From contig NZ_CP101464.1 in NCBI RefSeq assembly GCF_024362365.1, forward strand, positions 744,001 to 808,000: a DNA stretch of 64,000 nucleotides, written 5' to 3'. The position numbers and the translations under genes are program-made. The stretch's first letter is position 1, and the number at the start of each line of letters is the position of its first letter. The notes under the pieces were generated by a model. That model was not told where the DNA came from, searched no databases, and saw only the letters and a list, made by a program, of their open reading frames with translations. The stretch is from Janibacter sp. CX7. GTDB taxonomy: Bacteria > Actinomycetota > Actinomycetes > Actinomycetales > Dermatophilaceae. Positions 25,755 through 34,126 of this stretch are shown one piece after another.

Positions 25755-25771
25755 GCCCGTCACCGATGTAT

Positions 25772-25811
25772 CGAAGAAGGAACGCCCGCTCGAGCGGGCG
25801 TTCCTTCTTCG
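25772..25811 (+). terminator. Strong bidirectional-type hairpin after desaturase gene
   Basis: The near-perfect stem CGAAGAAGGAACGCCCGCT with its complement is 19 bp long. It ends in TTCCTTCTTCG on the plus strand and lies between the desaturase and the convergent galE. Confidence 0.9.
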
Positions 25812-25839
25812 ACAGGAGCGGGGTTGGGCCGAAGGGAGA

Positions 25840-26859
25840 TCAGCCCGGGTAGCCCAGAGGGTTGGCCGACTGCCACCGCCACGTGTCGGCGCACATGTCC
25901 TCGATGGTCCGGGTGGCCCGCCAGCCGAGCTCGGTCTCGGCGCGGGTCGGGTCGGCCCAGAAGGCCGCGAGGTCCCCCGCCCGGCGGGGGACCACGTCGT
26001 AGGGGACCGGCCGACCGCTCGCAGCCTCGAAGGCCGCGACCATCACGAGCACCGACGTGCCGTGCCCGCCGCCGAGGTTCCACGCGCGCACCGTGAGCTG
26101 GGGATGGTCGGCCAGGTGGTCGAGTGCGGCGACGTGGCCGGCGGCGAGGTCCTCGACGTGGATGTAGTCACGAAGGGGGGTCCCGTCCGGTGTCGGGTAG
26201 TCGGCACCGAAGACCTGGAGCCGCTCCCTTCGTCCGACCGCAACCTGCGCGACGAAGGGCATGAGGTTGTTGGGCACGCCCAGCGGGTCCTCGCCGATCC
26301 GGCCGGAGACGTGCGCGCCGACAGGGTTGAAGTAGCGCAGCAGCGCGACCTGCAGCCCGCCGGTCGCGGCGACGTCACCGAGGATCAACTCCTGCATGAC
26401 CTTGCTGCGGCCGTAAGGACTACTCGCGGCGAGCGGCTCGAAGCCCTCGACGTAGGGGACGGGCGCGGCCTCGCCGTAGACCGTCGCCGACGACGAGAAG
26501 ACGAGGCGGCGCACCTCGTGGCGCTCCATCGCCCGCGCGAGGGTGAGGGTCGAGCCGAGGTTGTTGTCGTAGTAGCCGCGCGGGAACCGCGCGGACTCGC
26601 CGACCGCCTTGAGCCCGGCGAAGTGGATCACCGCGTCGAAACCGCCCCCCGCCAGGAGCGCCGACGTCTTGTCCACGTCCCGCAGATCGAAGGAGTGGGT
26701 CTCGACGTACTCACCGGTCAGCTCCTCGAGGCGCCTGATGACGCTCGGCCGGGAGTTGACGAAGCTGTCGACGACAACGGGCTGATGGCCCGCGGCGATG
26801 AGCTGGACGACGGTGTGGGAGCCGATGTATCCGGCTCCGCCGGTGACGAGGACGCGCAT
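25840..26859 (-). CDS. galE: UDP-glucose 4-epimerase
   Basis: This 339-aa short-chain dehydrogenase-type epimerase carries the NAD motif VTGGAGYIGSHTVVQL at the N-terminus, FSSSATVYGE, the YGRSK catalytic Tyr/Lys near residue 150, and the GalE-specific LLRYFNPVGAH and LRDYIHVEDLA stretches. It supplies UDP-galactose for surface glycans. It stands alone, following rsrA on the same strand after 39 bp. Confidence 0.94.
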   Translation of the reverse strand: MRVLVTGGAGYIGSHTVVQLIAAGHQPVVVDSFVNSRPSVIRRLEELTGEYVETHSFDLRDVDKTSALLAGGGFDAVIHFAGLKAVGESARFPRGYYDNNLGSTLTLARAMERHEVRRLVFSSSATVYGEAAPVPYVEGFEPLAASSPYGRSKVMQELILGDVAATGGLQVALLRYFNPVGAHVSGRIGEDPLGVPNNLMPFVAQVAVGRRERLQVFGADYPTPDGTPLRDYIHVEDLAAGHVAALDHLADHPQLTVRAWNLGGGHGTSVLVMVAAFEAASGRPVPYDVVPRRAGDLAAFWADPTRAETELGWRATRTIEDMCADTWRWQSANPLGYPG

Positions 26860-26898
26860 GCGCCCACCGTCGTGAGGGGGCCTGTGCGGCCCCTGTGG

Positions 26899-27198
26899 TC
26901 ACCCTTCGGTGGAGATGTGACGCACCTGCGTGACCTCGCTCCACGACCCGTCGTCGCAGATCGTCGTGATGCGCTGCATGATCGTCGCCCGCAGCTGCGG
27001 GGGAGCCTGCTCCTGCGCGCACGAGCGGTGCACGACCTCGCGCAGGACCTGGTCGAGGTCGTGCTCGGCGAGGCAGGGGCTGCAGGAGGCTAGGTGGGCG
27101 GCGAAGTCGCGGGCGTCCTCGGCGGTCATCTCGCCGTCGACGTACTCCATCATCCGCAGCAGGGCCTGCGAGCAGTCCATGTGGTCGGGGTGGCTCAT
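26899..27198 (-). CDS. rsrA: Mycothiol-system anti-sigma factor RsrA
   Basis: This 99-aa zinc-binding anti-sigma factor of the ZAS family carries the redox motif HLASCSPC (HxxxCxxC) near residues 35-42 and an N-terminal Cys in MDCSQALL. Oxidation of these thiols releases SigR. The ATGA overlap with sigR is the classical arrangement. A further C-terminal Cys (TICDDG) is not part of the core motif. Confidence 0.93.
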   Translation of the reverse strand: MSHPDHMDCSQALLRMMEYVDGEMTAEDARDFAAHLASCSPCLAEHDLDQVLREVVHRSCAQEQAPPQLRATIMQRITTICDDGSWSEVTQVRHISTEG

Positions 27199-27845
27199 GC
27201 CTGCGTCCCCTTCGCGCTCGCCACGCCGCGCTCGGCGGCGTAGTCACTCAGCTTTTCCCTCAGCTGCCGGCGGCCGCGGTGCAGACGCGACATGACGGTG
27301 CCGATGGGCGTGCCCATGATCTCGGCGATCTCCTTGTAGGCGAATCCCTCGACGTCGGCGAGGTAGACCGCCATGCGGAAGTCGTCGGGCAGCTCCTGCA
27401 GCGCGCGCTTGACCTCGGTGTCGGGCATGCGGTCGAGCGCCTCGACCTCGGCCGAGCGCAGCCCACGGCTGGTGTGCTGCTCCGCCTTGTGCAGCTGGTA
27501 GTCCTCGACCTCGGGGGAGTCGGACTGCTTCGGCTCGCGCTGCTTCTTGCGATAGCTGTTGATGTAGGTGTTGGTGAGGATGCGGTACATCCACGCCTTG
27601 AGGTTGGTCCCCGGCCGGTACTGGTGGAAGGCGGCGAAGGCCTTCGCGTAGGTCTCCTGGACCAGGTCCTCCGCGTCGGTGGGGTTGCGCGTGTTGCGCA
27701 GGGCGGCGGAGTACAGCTGGTCGAGCAGCGGCATCGCCTCGCGCTCAAATCGCGCGCGCCGCTGCTCGGTGGTCTCGGAGGCGACGTCGACGTCGGCATC
27801 GGCCTGCGCCTGGGCGGCCAGCTCGTCGGTCGTGGGTTCAGTCAT
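27195..27845 (-). CDS. sigR: Thiol-stress ECF sigma factor SigR
   Basis: This 216-aa ECF sigma factor contains region 2 ([29 protein letters not shown] split across residues 60-90, then [20 protein letters not shown]) and region 4 ([44 protein letters not shown]). It directs disulfide-stress genes and is held by RsrA. The start ATG 27845 follows GGTGGAG. Longer readings of the frame run through non-coding DNA. A SigR-type promoter lies upstream, implying autoregulation. Confidence 0.95.
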   Translation of the reverse strand: MTEPTTDELAAQAQADADVDVASETTEQRRARFEREAMPLLDQLYSAALRNTRNPTDAEDLVQETYAKAFAAFHQYRPGTNLKAWMYRILTNTYINSYRKKQREPKQSDSPEVEDYQLHKAEQHTSRGLRSAEVEALDRMPDTEVKRALQELPDDFRMAVYLADVEGFAYKEIAEIMGTPIGTVMSRLHRGRRQLREKLSDYAAERGVASAKGTQA

Positions 27846-27938
27846 CGCGCTCCACCCTAGCGGGGTGGCGGTGCGCTCTCCGGCGTGCAGTACGAGCACC
27901 TGGACTCCTGTCCTTCGCGGCATGTCTTCCCGCGGTCC

Positions 27939-27965
27939 AACAGCCCAACGCTCGTCCCCATTCCC
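27939..27965 (-). promoter_or_regulatory. SigR-dependent autoregulatory promoter
   Basis: On the minus strand GGGAAT is followed, after exactly 18 bp counted from GGAAT, by GTT, which fits the known SigR/SigH consensus GGAAT-N18-GTT. The predicted transcript start is near 27931, giving a leader of about 85 nt for sigR-rsrA. Confidence 0.75.
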
Positions 27966-28023
27966 GTCCCGGTGGCCGGGTCTGGGGGTACCGGGAGCGT
28001 CGCTCCAAGGGGTCTCCTGGAGT

Positions 28024-28086
28024 GCTATGCCGTTGCTCCGTACCGCGAGCCAGGCCGTGCCCGCCGTACGGAGCAACGGCGTATGC
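28024..28086. repeat. Long inverted repeat upstream of sigR
   Basis: Perfect 15-bp arms GCCGTTGCTCCGTAC (28029-28043) and complement (28066-28080) enclose a 22-nt loop, and the outer bases are partly paired. It lies in the 357-bp gap between sigR and the bL37 gene, which holds this repeat, the sigR promoter and the bL37 terminator. Confidence 0.75.
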
Positions 28087-28148
28087 GGGGCCGCGCCCCG
28101 GCGGCCTCGCGCCTCGACCAGCGGGTGGTGGCGACCAGCGGAGACACG

Positions 28149-28188
28149 CGAAGGGGGCCGCGCCGGTGATCCGGTGCGGCCCCCTTCG
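28149..28188 (-). terminator. Terminator hairpin downstream of the bL37 gene
   Basis: An 18-bp stem (CGAAGGGGGCCGCGCCGG, one mismatch) has the loop TGAT and lies 14 bp beyond the bL37 stop codon on the minus strand. Confidence 0.85.
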
Positions 28189-28202
28189 GGGTGGTGCAGT
28201 GC

Positions 28203-28277
28203 TCAGCTGTTGGGCTTCTTGCCGTGGTTGGCGGCCTTGCCCTTGCGGGAGCGACGCTTGCGGGCGCGCTTGCTCAT
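28203..28277 (-). CDS. Large-subunit ribosomal protein bL37 (24 aa)
   Basis: This 24-residue, highly basic protein starts MSKRARKRRSRKGKAAN and ends HGKKPNS. It closely resembles the tiny actinobacterial ribosomal protein bL37 first seen in mycobacterial ribosome structures. AAGGAG sits 6 nt before the ATG. It is a monocistronic unit with its own terminator. It is shorter than most gene-finder thresholds, hence often missed. Confidence 0.85.
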   Translation of the reverse strand: MSKRARKRRSRKGKAANHGKKPNS

Positions 28278-28393
28278 GGTGACTCCTTGACGGTGGTGTC
28301 CCACCGGAGCGGGACTCAGAACAACGCGTCATTCTGTCACACGCGCGCGTGTGAACTCAGTCGTGGTGGTTCCGTCGGACCCCGCTCAGGTGG

Positions 28394-28399
28394 CATAAT
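28394..28399 (+). promoter_or_regulatory. -10 element of EWA-peptide operon promoter
   Basis: CATAAT lies 7 bp before GTG 28407, so the mRNA should be leaderless. No clear -35 hexamer is seen. Confidence 0.5.
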
Positions 28400-28406
28400 C
28401 GACCAC

Positions 28407-28625
28407 GTGAAGAAGATCACTGTGATGCTCGGCGCCGCCACGATGGCCCTGACCCTCGCCGGCTTCCTCGGCTTCCGTGCCGCCAACTACGAGTGGGCGG
28501 GCACCACCGGGGACAACTGGGAGTGGGCCAAGACGTCCGCCAACTTCGAGTGGGCGGGCGGCAATGCTGACAACTGGGAGTGGGCGGCGCCTGACGCCGG
28601 CAGCACCCACCTCGGCGACGCCTGA
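28407..28625 (+). CDS. Small secreted peptide precursor with four N-x-EWA repeats
   Basis: This 72-aa protein is not assignable to a family I recognise. Residues 1-25 form a typical signal peptide (VKKITVMLGAATMALTLAG then FLGFRA). The mature part carries four repeats of N-[YWF]-E-W-A: NYEWAGTTGD, NWEWAKTSA, NFEWAGGNAD and NWEWAAPDAG. They are spaced 9-10 residues apart, in an acidic, Trp-rich, Cys-free peptide of about 46 residues. The likely leaderless GTG start is preceded by CATAAT. The next gene, a membrane HD-family protein, begins at its stop codon. A repeat-based pheromone, modified peptide or surface ligand are possible roles, all inference. Confidence 0.75.
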   Translation: MKKITVMLGAATMALTLAGFLGFRAANYEWAGTTGDNWEWAKTSANFEWAGGNADNWEWAAPDAGSTHLGDA

Positions 28626-29854
28626 GCCAGACGCCTGGGTCGACCCCTGACCGGTCGACCAACGCATACGTCGCAGGAGTAGCAGCTGCGGCGCTGGTCG
28701 CGACGCTCGCGACCACTCTCGTTGCCGGACTTCCTCATCACTTCACTTGGGTGGCCGCCACCGTCGTCGTGGCCTGCCTCAGCACCATCGGCCGCGCGCA
28801 GGCACTGGGGCCGATGCAGGTCTCCGTCGCTCCCATCGTGCAGATGGGAGCGATCCCCCTCACCGGACCCGTCGGCGCGATCCTCGTGGCGCTCGTCCCG
28901 TTGGCCTTCGACCGCGCTGAACTCGTCAAGCGCGTCTTCAACGCCGGGCAGCGCGTCCTCATCGTCGTTGCCAGCTCCGCGGCCTACGCCGCCGCTGGTG
29001 GGACTCAGCTCGGGACCGACGAGTTCGTCGACCCCGTGGGACTGGCCCTCCAGATGGGCGCCGCCGCGGTCGCGGCGAGTCTGACCAACGCGATCCTCCT
29101 CGCCGTCGTCATCCAGCTGAGCTCCGACGGCTCGCTGCGCGCCATCGTCGCCGACCTCGTGCCGCAGGTCGTCTCCTCGTACTCCAGCTACGCGCTCGCG
29201 GCCTACCTCTTCGTCGTCCTCTGGGCCCCGGCCGGCCTCGGGCTGGCGTCGGCGGTCCTCTTCCTCCCGGCCATCCTCGTCATCCAGTGGGGTCTGCACA
29301 CCCACGCCCGCGAGTGGTCGACGCGGCACTCGCTGCTCACCCCCTTCGTCGAAGCAGTCGACCTGCGCCACCCCGGCGCCGCCGAGGAGACCCGGCTCGT
29401 CACGGGGGCAGCGACGGCCGTGGCCACCGGCATCGGGCTCGGGCCCGCCGAGGTCGACGAGGTCGCGACGGCCGCCCGCCTGCGCGACGTCGGCATGCTC
29501 GCCCTCGACGGGGCCGCGCCGGCGATCGTGCGCCGTGACCACCCCGAGGCGGCGGCCCGCGTGCTCGGGTCGGTGACCTTCCTGCGCGAGCCCCTCGAGC
29601 TCGTCGCCGCGCACCACGAGCGCATCGACGGCGAGGGCTATCCCCGGGGGCTCGTCGGGGAGGGCATCCCGATCGGGGGGCGCGTGCTGGCGGTCGCCGA
29701 CACCTGGGGCCGCCTCGTGGCCGAAGGGGGGAGCCCGGCCGATGCCATCGACCACTGCGAGTCGGTGGTTGGCCACGGCCTCGACGGGCAGTGCGTCGCC
29801 GCGCTCCGCCGGGCGTTCGAGCGTCGCCAGCTGCCGCGGGTGGGCGCGCCATGA
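28622..29854 (+). CDS. Membrane HD-GYP-like protein with degenerate HD motif
   Basis: This protein of about 410 aa has five or six N-terminal membrane helices (residues about 15-225) and a C-terminal HD-GYP-type domain. The GYP half is intact (HHERIDGEGYPRGL, DHPEAAARVL, ILAVAD-like RVLAVADTW). The metal-binding HD pair is replaced: RLRDVGM instead of LLHDIGK, and the preceding H is also lost. The first conventional start is GTG 28751. The upstream frame, however, stays open, encodes a good hydrophobic helix (NAYVAGVAAAALVATLATTL) and reaches CTG 28622 overlapping the previous TGA. I take that CTG as the likely start. The next gene overlaps by ATGA. Confidence 0.75.
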   Translation: MSQTPGSTPDRSTNAYVAGVAAAALVATLATTLVAGLPHHFTWVAATVVVACLSTIGRAQALGPMQVSVAPIVQMGAIPLTGPVGAILVALVPLAFDRAELVKRVFNAGQRVLIVVASSAAYAAAGGTQLGTDEFVDPVGLALQMGAAAVAASLTNAILLAVVIQLSSDGSLRAIVADLVPQVVSSYSSYALAAYLFVVLWAPAGLGLASAVLFLPAILVIQWGLHTHAREWSTRHSLLTPFVEAVDLRHPGAAEETRLVTGAATAVATGIGLGPAEVDEVATAARLRDVGMLALDGAAPAIVRRDHPEAAARVLGSVTFLREPLELVAAHHERIDGEGYPRGLVGEGIPIGGRVLAVADTWGRLVAEGGSPADAIDHCESVVGHGLDGQCVAALRRAFERRQLPRVGAP

Positions 29855-31110
29855 GCGGCCTCGTGCAGCGCCCTGGCCTGATCCTTTTTTGCCTGGCGAT
29901 CCTCATCGGCTCGGTCGCCGCCCTGTGGGCGGACGTCACGCCGGAGATGGTCACCGCGGCGAGCGTCGTGGCGATCATCGCCATCGTCCTCGGCGAGCAG
30001 CTGCCGCTGCGCATCGCCGGCCGGGTCATCGCGCCCCTGACGACCGCCCCGGCCCTCGGCCTGATCCTCAGCCCACTGAGCTTCGGCGGCGAGGCGCCGA
30101 GCGCATGGACCGTGCTGGCCGTCGTGTGGCTGAGCATCCTCGCCGGAGGCCTCGTCGCCAGGGCCCGTGGGCTCTCGGTCGTCGAGGGTTCGCTCGGCTC
30201 GCGCTTCCTCGGAATGGTCGTGACGACCCTGCTCGCACGCGGCATCGTCAGCGACGGCCAGACCCTCGTCGAGTGGGCCTTCGACGAGCGCACCCACAGC
30301 GCGCTCGGCGCCCTCGGCCTGCTCGTCGCGGCCATGGTCGGCGGCCTCGTCGAGCGCGGTCTGGACAACGTCGTGGTCTGGCTCGCCGAGCGCGGCGGGT
30401 GGCGGCACGTCGTTGCCGCCGAGGTCGGGCCGCTCGCCGGCATCTCCGCAGCGACCGTCGCGACCGGGCCGCTCATCGCCCTCGCGAGCCCGGTCCTCGA
30501 CTGGGCGGCCACCCCGCTGCTCACCCTGCCCGTGCTGCTCAGCTATTTGTCCGTCCAGCGCGTCGTCGCGACCCGCCAGGCCCTCGAGGAGGCCGTGGTG
30601 GCGCTGTCGAGGTTCAGCGAGATCACCGGCCTGACCCGGGTCGGTCACGTGCAGCGGGTCGCCGACCTCTCGGTCGCCATCGGCCGGGAGATGGGCGCCG
30701 ACGTCGTCACCCTGCGCGCCATCGAGCGCACCGCCCTGCTGCACGACGTCGGGCAGCTCGGGTTGCGCGAGCAGCTGCGCGGGGGAGCGACGATCCACGC
30801 GAGCACCGCCGAGGAGGCGACGATGGCCCGGTCGGTCGCGCGGGTCATCGCCGGCACCCCACAGCTCGCGGAGCTCACGCCCTATCTCGACCAGGTGCGC
30901 ACGCCCTTCCGCCGCACCCGGGAGTTCGGCGAGCACATCCCGCTGCCCTCGCGCATCGTGCGGGTCGCCAATGCCTGGGACGACATCACCGAGGGTGCCG
31001 TCTCGGCCCGGGCCCAGGCCGTCGCCCTCGAGCGGCTGCACCTCGGCCTGGGCTACGACTACGACCCGGAGGTCGTCACCGCCCTCGAGCGGGCGGTCGC
31101 GTGGAGGTGA
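29851..31110 (+). CDS. Membrane HD-domain phosphohydrolase with degenerate GYP half
   Basis: This 419-aa protein has an N-terminal membrane region of about six helices (residues about 8-250) and a C-terminal HD domain. Here the first half is intact (HVQRVADLSVAIGREMG, TALLHDVGQLG). The GYP half is lost: the position of HHExxDGxGYP reads YLDQVRTPFRRTREFGEH, then RIVRVANAWDDI. It is thus the mirror image of the preceding protein, suggesting that the two evolved from one HD-GYP ancestor and may act as a pair. It is the last gene of the EWA-peptide operon, and the following protease gene converges 9 bp away. Confidence 0.8.
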   Translation: MSGLVQRPGLILFCLAILIGSVAALWADVTPEMVTAASVVAIIAIVLGEQLPLRIAGRVIAPLTTAPALGLILSPLSFGGEAPSAWTVLAVVWLSILAGGLVARARGLSVVEGSLGSRFLGMVVTTLLARGIVSDGQTLVEWAFDERTHSALGALGLLVAAMVGGLVERGLDNVVVWLAERGGWRHVVAAEVGPLAGISAATVATGPLIALASPVLDWAATPLLTLPVLLSYLSVQRVVATRQALEEAVVALSRFSEITGLTRVGHVQRVADLSVAIGREMGADVVTLRAIERTALLHDVGQLGLREQLRGGATIHASTAEEATMARSVARVIAGTPQLAELTPYLDQVRTPFRRTREFGEHIPLPSRIVRVANAWDDITEGAVSARAQAVALERLHLGLGYDYDPEVVTALERAVAWR

Positions 31111-31119
31111 GCGCGTTGG

Positions 31120-33102
31120 TCACTGCGGGACGACGCTGTAGGTCAGCTTCGAGCCCGTGACGTAGCCGGTGCGGCGGGCGGTGACCTTCGCCTGCACCTT
31201 GTGGCCGCGGTCGGCCGAGCGCACGGTGTAGGTCTTCGCGCTCGCGCCGCTGATCGCGGCGCCGTCGCGGTACCACCGATAGCTGTAGGAGCTCGGCTTC
31301 GGGGTCCACGACCCGACCATGACCGTCAGGGTGCGGCCGACCCGCGGGGTGCCGCTGATCGACGGGCGGGTGGTCGCGTGGATCGGGATGCCCACCTTCG
31401 CCGACGTCGCCGAGCGCGAGGTGTAGTGGCTGCGCCGGGCCGTCACGGTCACCGTGAGGTAGCGGCCGGCGTCCCACGTCGTGGCGCGGTAGGTGCGGCC
31501 GGTCGCACCGCTGATCGCCACGCCGTTGCGCCGCCACTGGTAGCTGTAGGACGTCGGCGTCGGCGACCACGAGCCGGTCGACGCGGTGAGGGTGCTGCCG
31601 ACCCCCTTCGTCCCGGTGATCCTGGGTGACGAGACGAGGCTGAAGGTGCCCGGCGTCGACGTGTTGCTGATCCGCACGACGGCCTCGGTGGCGCTCGCGG
31701 ACTGGGTCGTCACGGTGATCTTGCCGTCGCTGCTCGTCAGGGTGCGACCGACCGCGAGGCTCATGCTGCGGTCGTGGGCACCGGTCGGCGTGGGGTCGAG
31801 GAGCACGGTGTCGCCGGTCTGGGAGTTGCGGCGCAGCACGCGCACGCCGGTCGACTGGCCGGTGGGGTTGGTCGCGTCGCGGCCGGTGGCGGTGCGGTAC
31901 TCGACCCAGTACTTCACGCCGGTGCGGCGGTGGGTGACGACCGCGGCGCGCACGCCCGCCCGGCCCGAGACCGGCTTGAGCGTCACCGTGCTCGTGCCGG
32001 CGCCGACCGACACCGACGCGGCCGACGCGAGCATGCCGGTGGCGAGGGCCTGGGGTGCGGAGAGCATGCCGGCGGTGTCGCCGGAGATGCCCATGACGTC
32101 GAGGGCGTCGCCGTAGCCCTCCTCCCGGCAGGTGCTCCACTCGCCGCTGCGCTCGGTGTCGTCGCTGCGGCCGCTGCACACGAGCGAGTTGGCGTGGCCA
32201 TAGGACATGTTGTGCCCGAGCTCGTGGGCGAGGACCGGCCAGCGCGAGTCGGCGACGTGCAGCACGCCCCAGTCGTTGGGGGAGTCGCCGACGATGCCGA
32301 GGCCGTAGCCGCAGCCGGCCTCGGCGGCGCGCGGCAGGCGCAGCACGAGGCTGGAGTTGTCCCGGAAGGCATATCCGACGCGGTCGGCGGCCTCCTGGAA
32401 GCGGGCGATCGGGTCGTCGGCGCAGGAGTAGGCGGACGTGTAGTGGGTGCGCATCGACGGCGCCCCGATCTTGATCTCGCTGCGCGACTGGTCGCGCCAG
32501 TAGCCGTCGGCGCTGGTGACCTGCTGGGTGGCGGAGGTCGTCGTGACCGGCTCGCGGGTCATCCCGCGCGGGGTGACCTCGACATAGGTGATGGCGCGGG
32601 TGGCTGGGGTGTAGCTCGCCGCCGCCTGGGTGGCGCCGGCCAGGTGGGTGACCTCGAGCGGCTCGGAGCCGGGAGCCAGGGCGGTGTCGATGCTCGCGGC
32701 GGCGATGTCGGAGTCTGCAGGCGCGGGGGTGGCGTCGGCGGCCGCGGCGAGGTCCGCGCGGTGCAGGTCATGGCGAGCGCCCCCCTTCGTCGTGGGCACG
32801 TGCAGGGTGCGCCCCGCGGCGGCCGCGTCGGCGACGGTCTGCGGGACCGCGACGTCGACGGTGACGCGGGAGCGGCCCGTAGTGGTGGTCAGCTCGTCGC
32901 CCGCGACGGGCACGAGACGGCCGTCGACGAGGACGCCGAAGGACGGCTGGCTGCCCGCGGACTCGACGGACGTGCGCACGAGGTCACCGGTGAGACGGAC
33001 GCGGCCGTCGGGGGCGGCAGGGCTGGCCTGGGCGGACGCGGCGAGCGTGCCACCGGCGAGGCCGAGGCTGAGCAGGACGGCGAGGAGAGGGCGTGCGCGC
33101 AA
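31120..33102 (-). CDS. Secreted metzincin-like metalloprotease with C-terminal Ig-like repeats
   Basis: This 660-aa exported protein has a signal peptide (LRARPLLAVLLSLGLAGGTL then ASAQASPA). A pro-region follows, then a gametolysin (M11)-like catalytic domain with HELGHNMSYGH (HExxHxxSxxH; the usual Gly is Ser) and the Met-turn YGDALDVMG about 40 residues on. A beta-rich region comes next. Two tandem repeats of about 90 residues each (GSTLTASTGSWSPTPTSYSY type, GSWxPxPxxYxYxWxRxGxxI) close it, probably for cell-wall or substrate binding. The TTG start at 33102 follows GGAG at 6 nt. Confidence 0.85.
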   Translation of the reverse strand: MRARPLLAVLLSLGLAGGTLAASAQASPAAPDGRVRLTGDLVRTSVESAGSQPSFGVLVDGRLVPVAGDELTTTTGRSRVTVDVAVPQTVADAAAAGRTLHVPTTKGGARHDLHRADLAAAADATPAPADSDIAAASIDTALAPGSEPLEVTHLAGATQAAASYTPATRAITYVEVTPRGMTREPVTTTSATQQVTSADGYWRDQSRSEIKIGAPSMRTHYTSAYSCADDPIARFQEAADRVGYAFRDNSSLVLRLPRAAEAGCGYGLGIVGDSPNDWGVLHVADSRWPVLAHELGHNMSYGHANSLVCSGRSDDTERSGEWSTCREEGYGDALDVMGISGDTAGMLSAPQALATGMLASAASVSVGAGTSTVTLKPVSGRAGVRAAVVTHRRTGVKYWVEYRTATGRDATNPTGQSTGVRVLRRNSQTGDTVLLDPTPTGAHDRSMSLAVGRTLTSSDGKITVTTQSASATEAVVRISNTSTPGTFSLVSSPRITGTKGVGSTLTASTGSWSPTPTSYSYQWRRNGVAISGATGRTYRATTWDAGRYLTVTVTARRSHYTSRSATSAKVGIPIHATTRPSISGTPRVGRTLTVMVGSWTPKPSSYSYRWYRDGAAISGASAKTYTVRSADRGHKVQAKVTARRTGYVTGSKLTYSVVPQ

Positions 33103-33169
33103 GTGGTGCTCCGTGGCGAAGGGGAGGCACCGACCGGCCTCGCTCACCGGATCGTAGACCGCGGACACC

Positions 33170-34069
33170 TCACTGGTCGTCACCCGCGCCGTCGGGCTCG
33201 CGGCGGGAGCGGTTGGCGGCTTGGTGACGTCGTGCAGCCAGCGTCCGCACGGCCGAAGGGGAGGGACGCTCACCTGCGCGGAAGGCCCGCCGCATCGCCT
33301 GCAGCGACGGGAATCCGCTCTTGGCGCTGACCTCGGCCAGCCCGAGCTCGGGCTGCTGGCTGATGAGGGCGGCCGCCACGTTGACCCGGATCGAGGCGAT
33401 GCTCGCCGTGATGGTCGTGGCCTCCTCCTGGAAGGCGCGAGTCATATGGCGCGTCGAGACGTTGAAGGCGGCTGCGATGCTCTCCGGCCCGAGGTGGGGG
33501 TCGGCGTAGTGGTCGGCGATGTGGTGCAGCGCGGCCGAGTAGAGACTCTGCTCGCGCTCGCTCGTCGGCCGCAGCCGGCTGTCGAGGATGACGCCACCCA
33601 CGAGGTCGCGGATGGTGCGCTCGATGATGTGGCGGGCGAAGGTGCCGGTCGGCGGCTCGGCGAGGACCCAGGCGCTCACGACCTCGGTGATGCGGGTCAG
33701 GGCGGGGTCGACGGGGGCGATCTGTCGCAGCCCGGGGGTGACCTCGAGCAGGCCGGGGCCCGAGGCGACCGACAGGAAGCTCACCAGTCCCAGCCTGGCG
33801 CCCTCGAGCACCTCGATGGTGGCGTGGGTGGGCTCGATGAGGAGCGTTGAGTGGGGGAGCGGCACGAGCCCGCCGTCGTGGTGCCGCAGCCGGCAGGCGC
33901 CCTCGAGGACGAGGGCCATGTGGACGGGGTGGCGCTGTCGGTCGACGTCGACGGCGGCTGGCCCCGCCACGTGGCGGCCCCGGATGTCATCCGTCACGGG
34001 GCGCCACGTGGCCGCCGATGCGTTCGGCGTCTCCCCCCGGAGGCTGGTGTGCTGCCCTTCAAGATTCAA
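33170..34069 (-). CDS. AraC family transcriptional regulator
   Basis: This 299-aa protein has an N-terminal AraC-ligand-binding-like region (HPVHMALVLEGACRLRHHDG, LPHSTLLIEP). The C-terminal AraC/XylS double helix-turn-helix shows HYADPHLGPESIAAAFNVSTRHMTRAFQEE and LGLAEVSAKSGFPSLQAMRRAFRA. The TTG start 34069 is supported by AGGAG 8 nt upstream. A pair of TGTCCGAAT direct repeats (34097, 34118) sits just upstream. The target could be itself, the adjacent protease gene or malic enzyme. Confidence 0.88.
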   Translation of the reverse strand: MNLEGQHTSLRGETPNASAATWRPVTDDIRGRHVAGPAAVDVDRQRHPVHMALVLEGACRLRHHDGGLVPLPHSTLLIEPTHATIEVLEGARLGLVSFLSVASGPGLLEVTPGLRQIAPVDPALTRITEVVSAWVLAEPPTGTFARHIIERTIRDLVGGVILDSRLRPTSEREQSLYSAALHHIADHYADPHLGPESIAAAFNVSTRHMTRAFQEEATTITASIASIRVNVAAALISQQPELGLAEVSAKSGFPSLQAMRRAFRAGERPSPSAVRTLAARRHQAANRSRREPDGAGDDQ

Positions 34070-34096
34070 CTGACCATCTCCTGACTCTTCGCCGCA

Positions 34097-34126
34097 TGTC
34101 CGAATCCGCCCGCATCGTGTCCGAAT
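34097..34126. promoter_or_regulatory. Direct repeats, probable AraC-family operator
   Basis: TGTCCGAAT occurs at 34097-34105 and 34118-34126, 21 bp start to start (two helical turns), the usual geometry for AraC-type regulators. It lies in the divergent region between the araC-type gene and malic enzyme. Confidence 0.5.

Noticed and set aside
28024..28086. Riboswitch or attenuator in the sigR leader
   Set aside because: The hairpin lies upstream of the predicted SigR promoter, so it is not in that transcript, and no known riboswitch core is recognisable.
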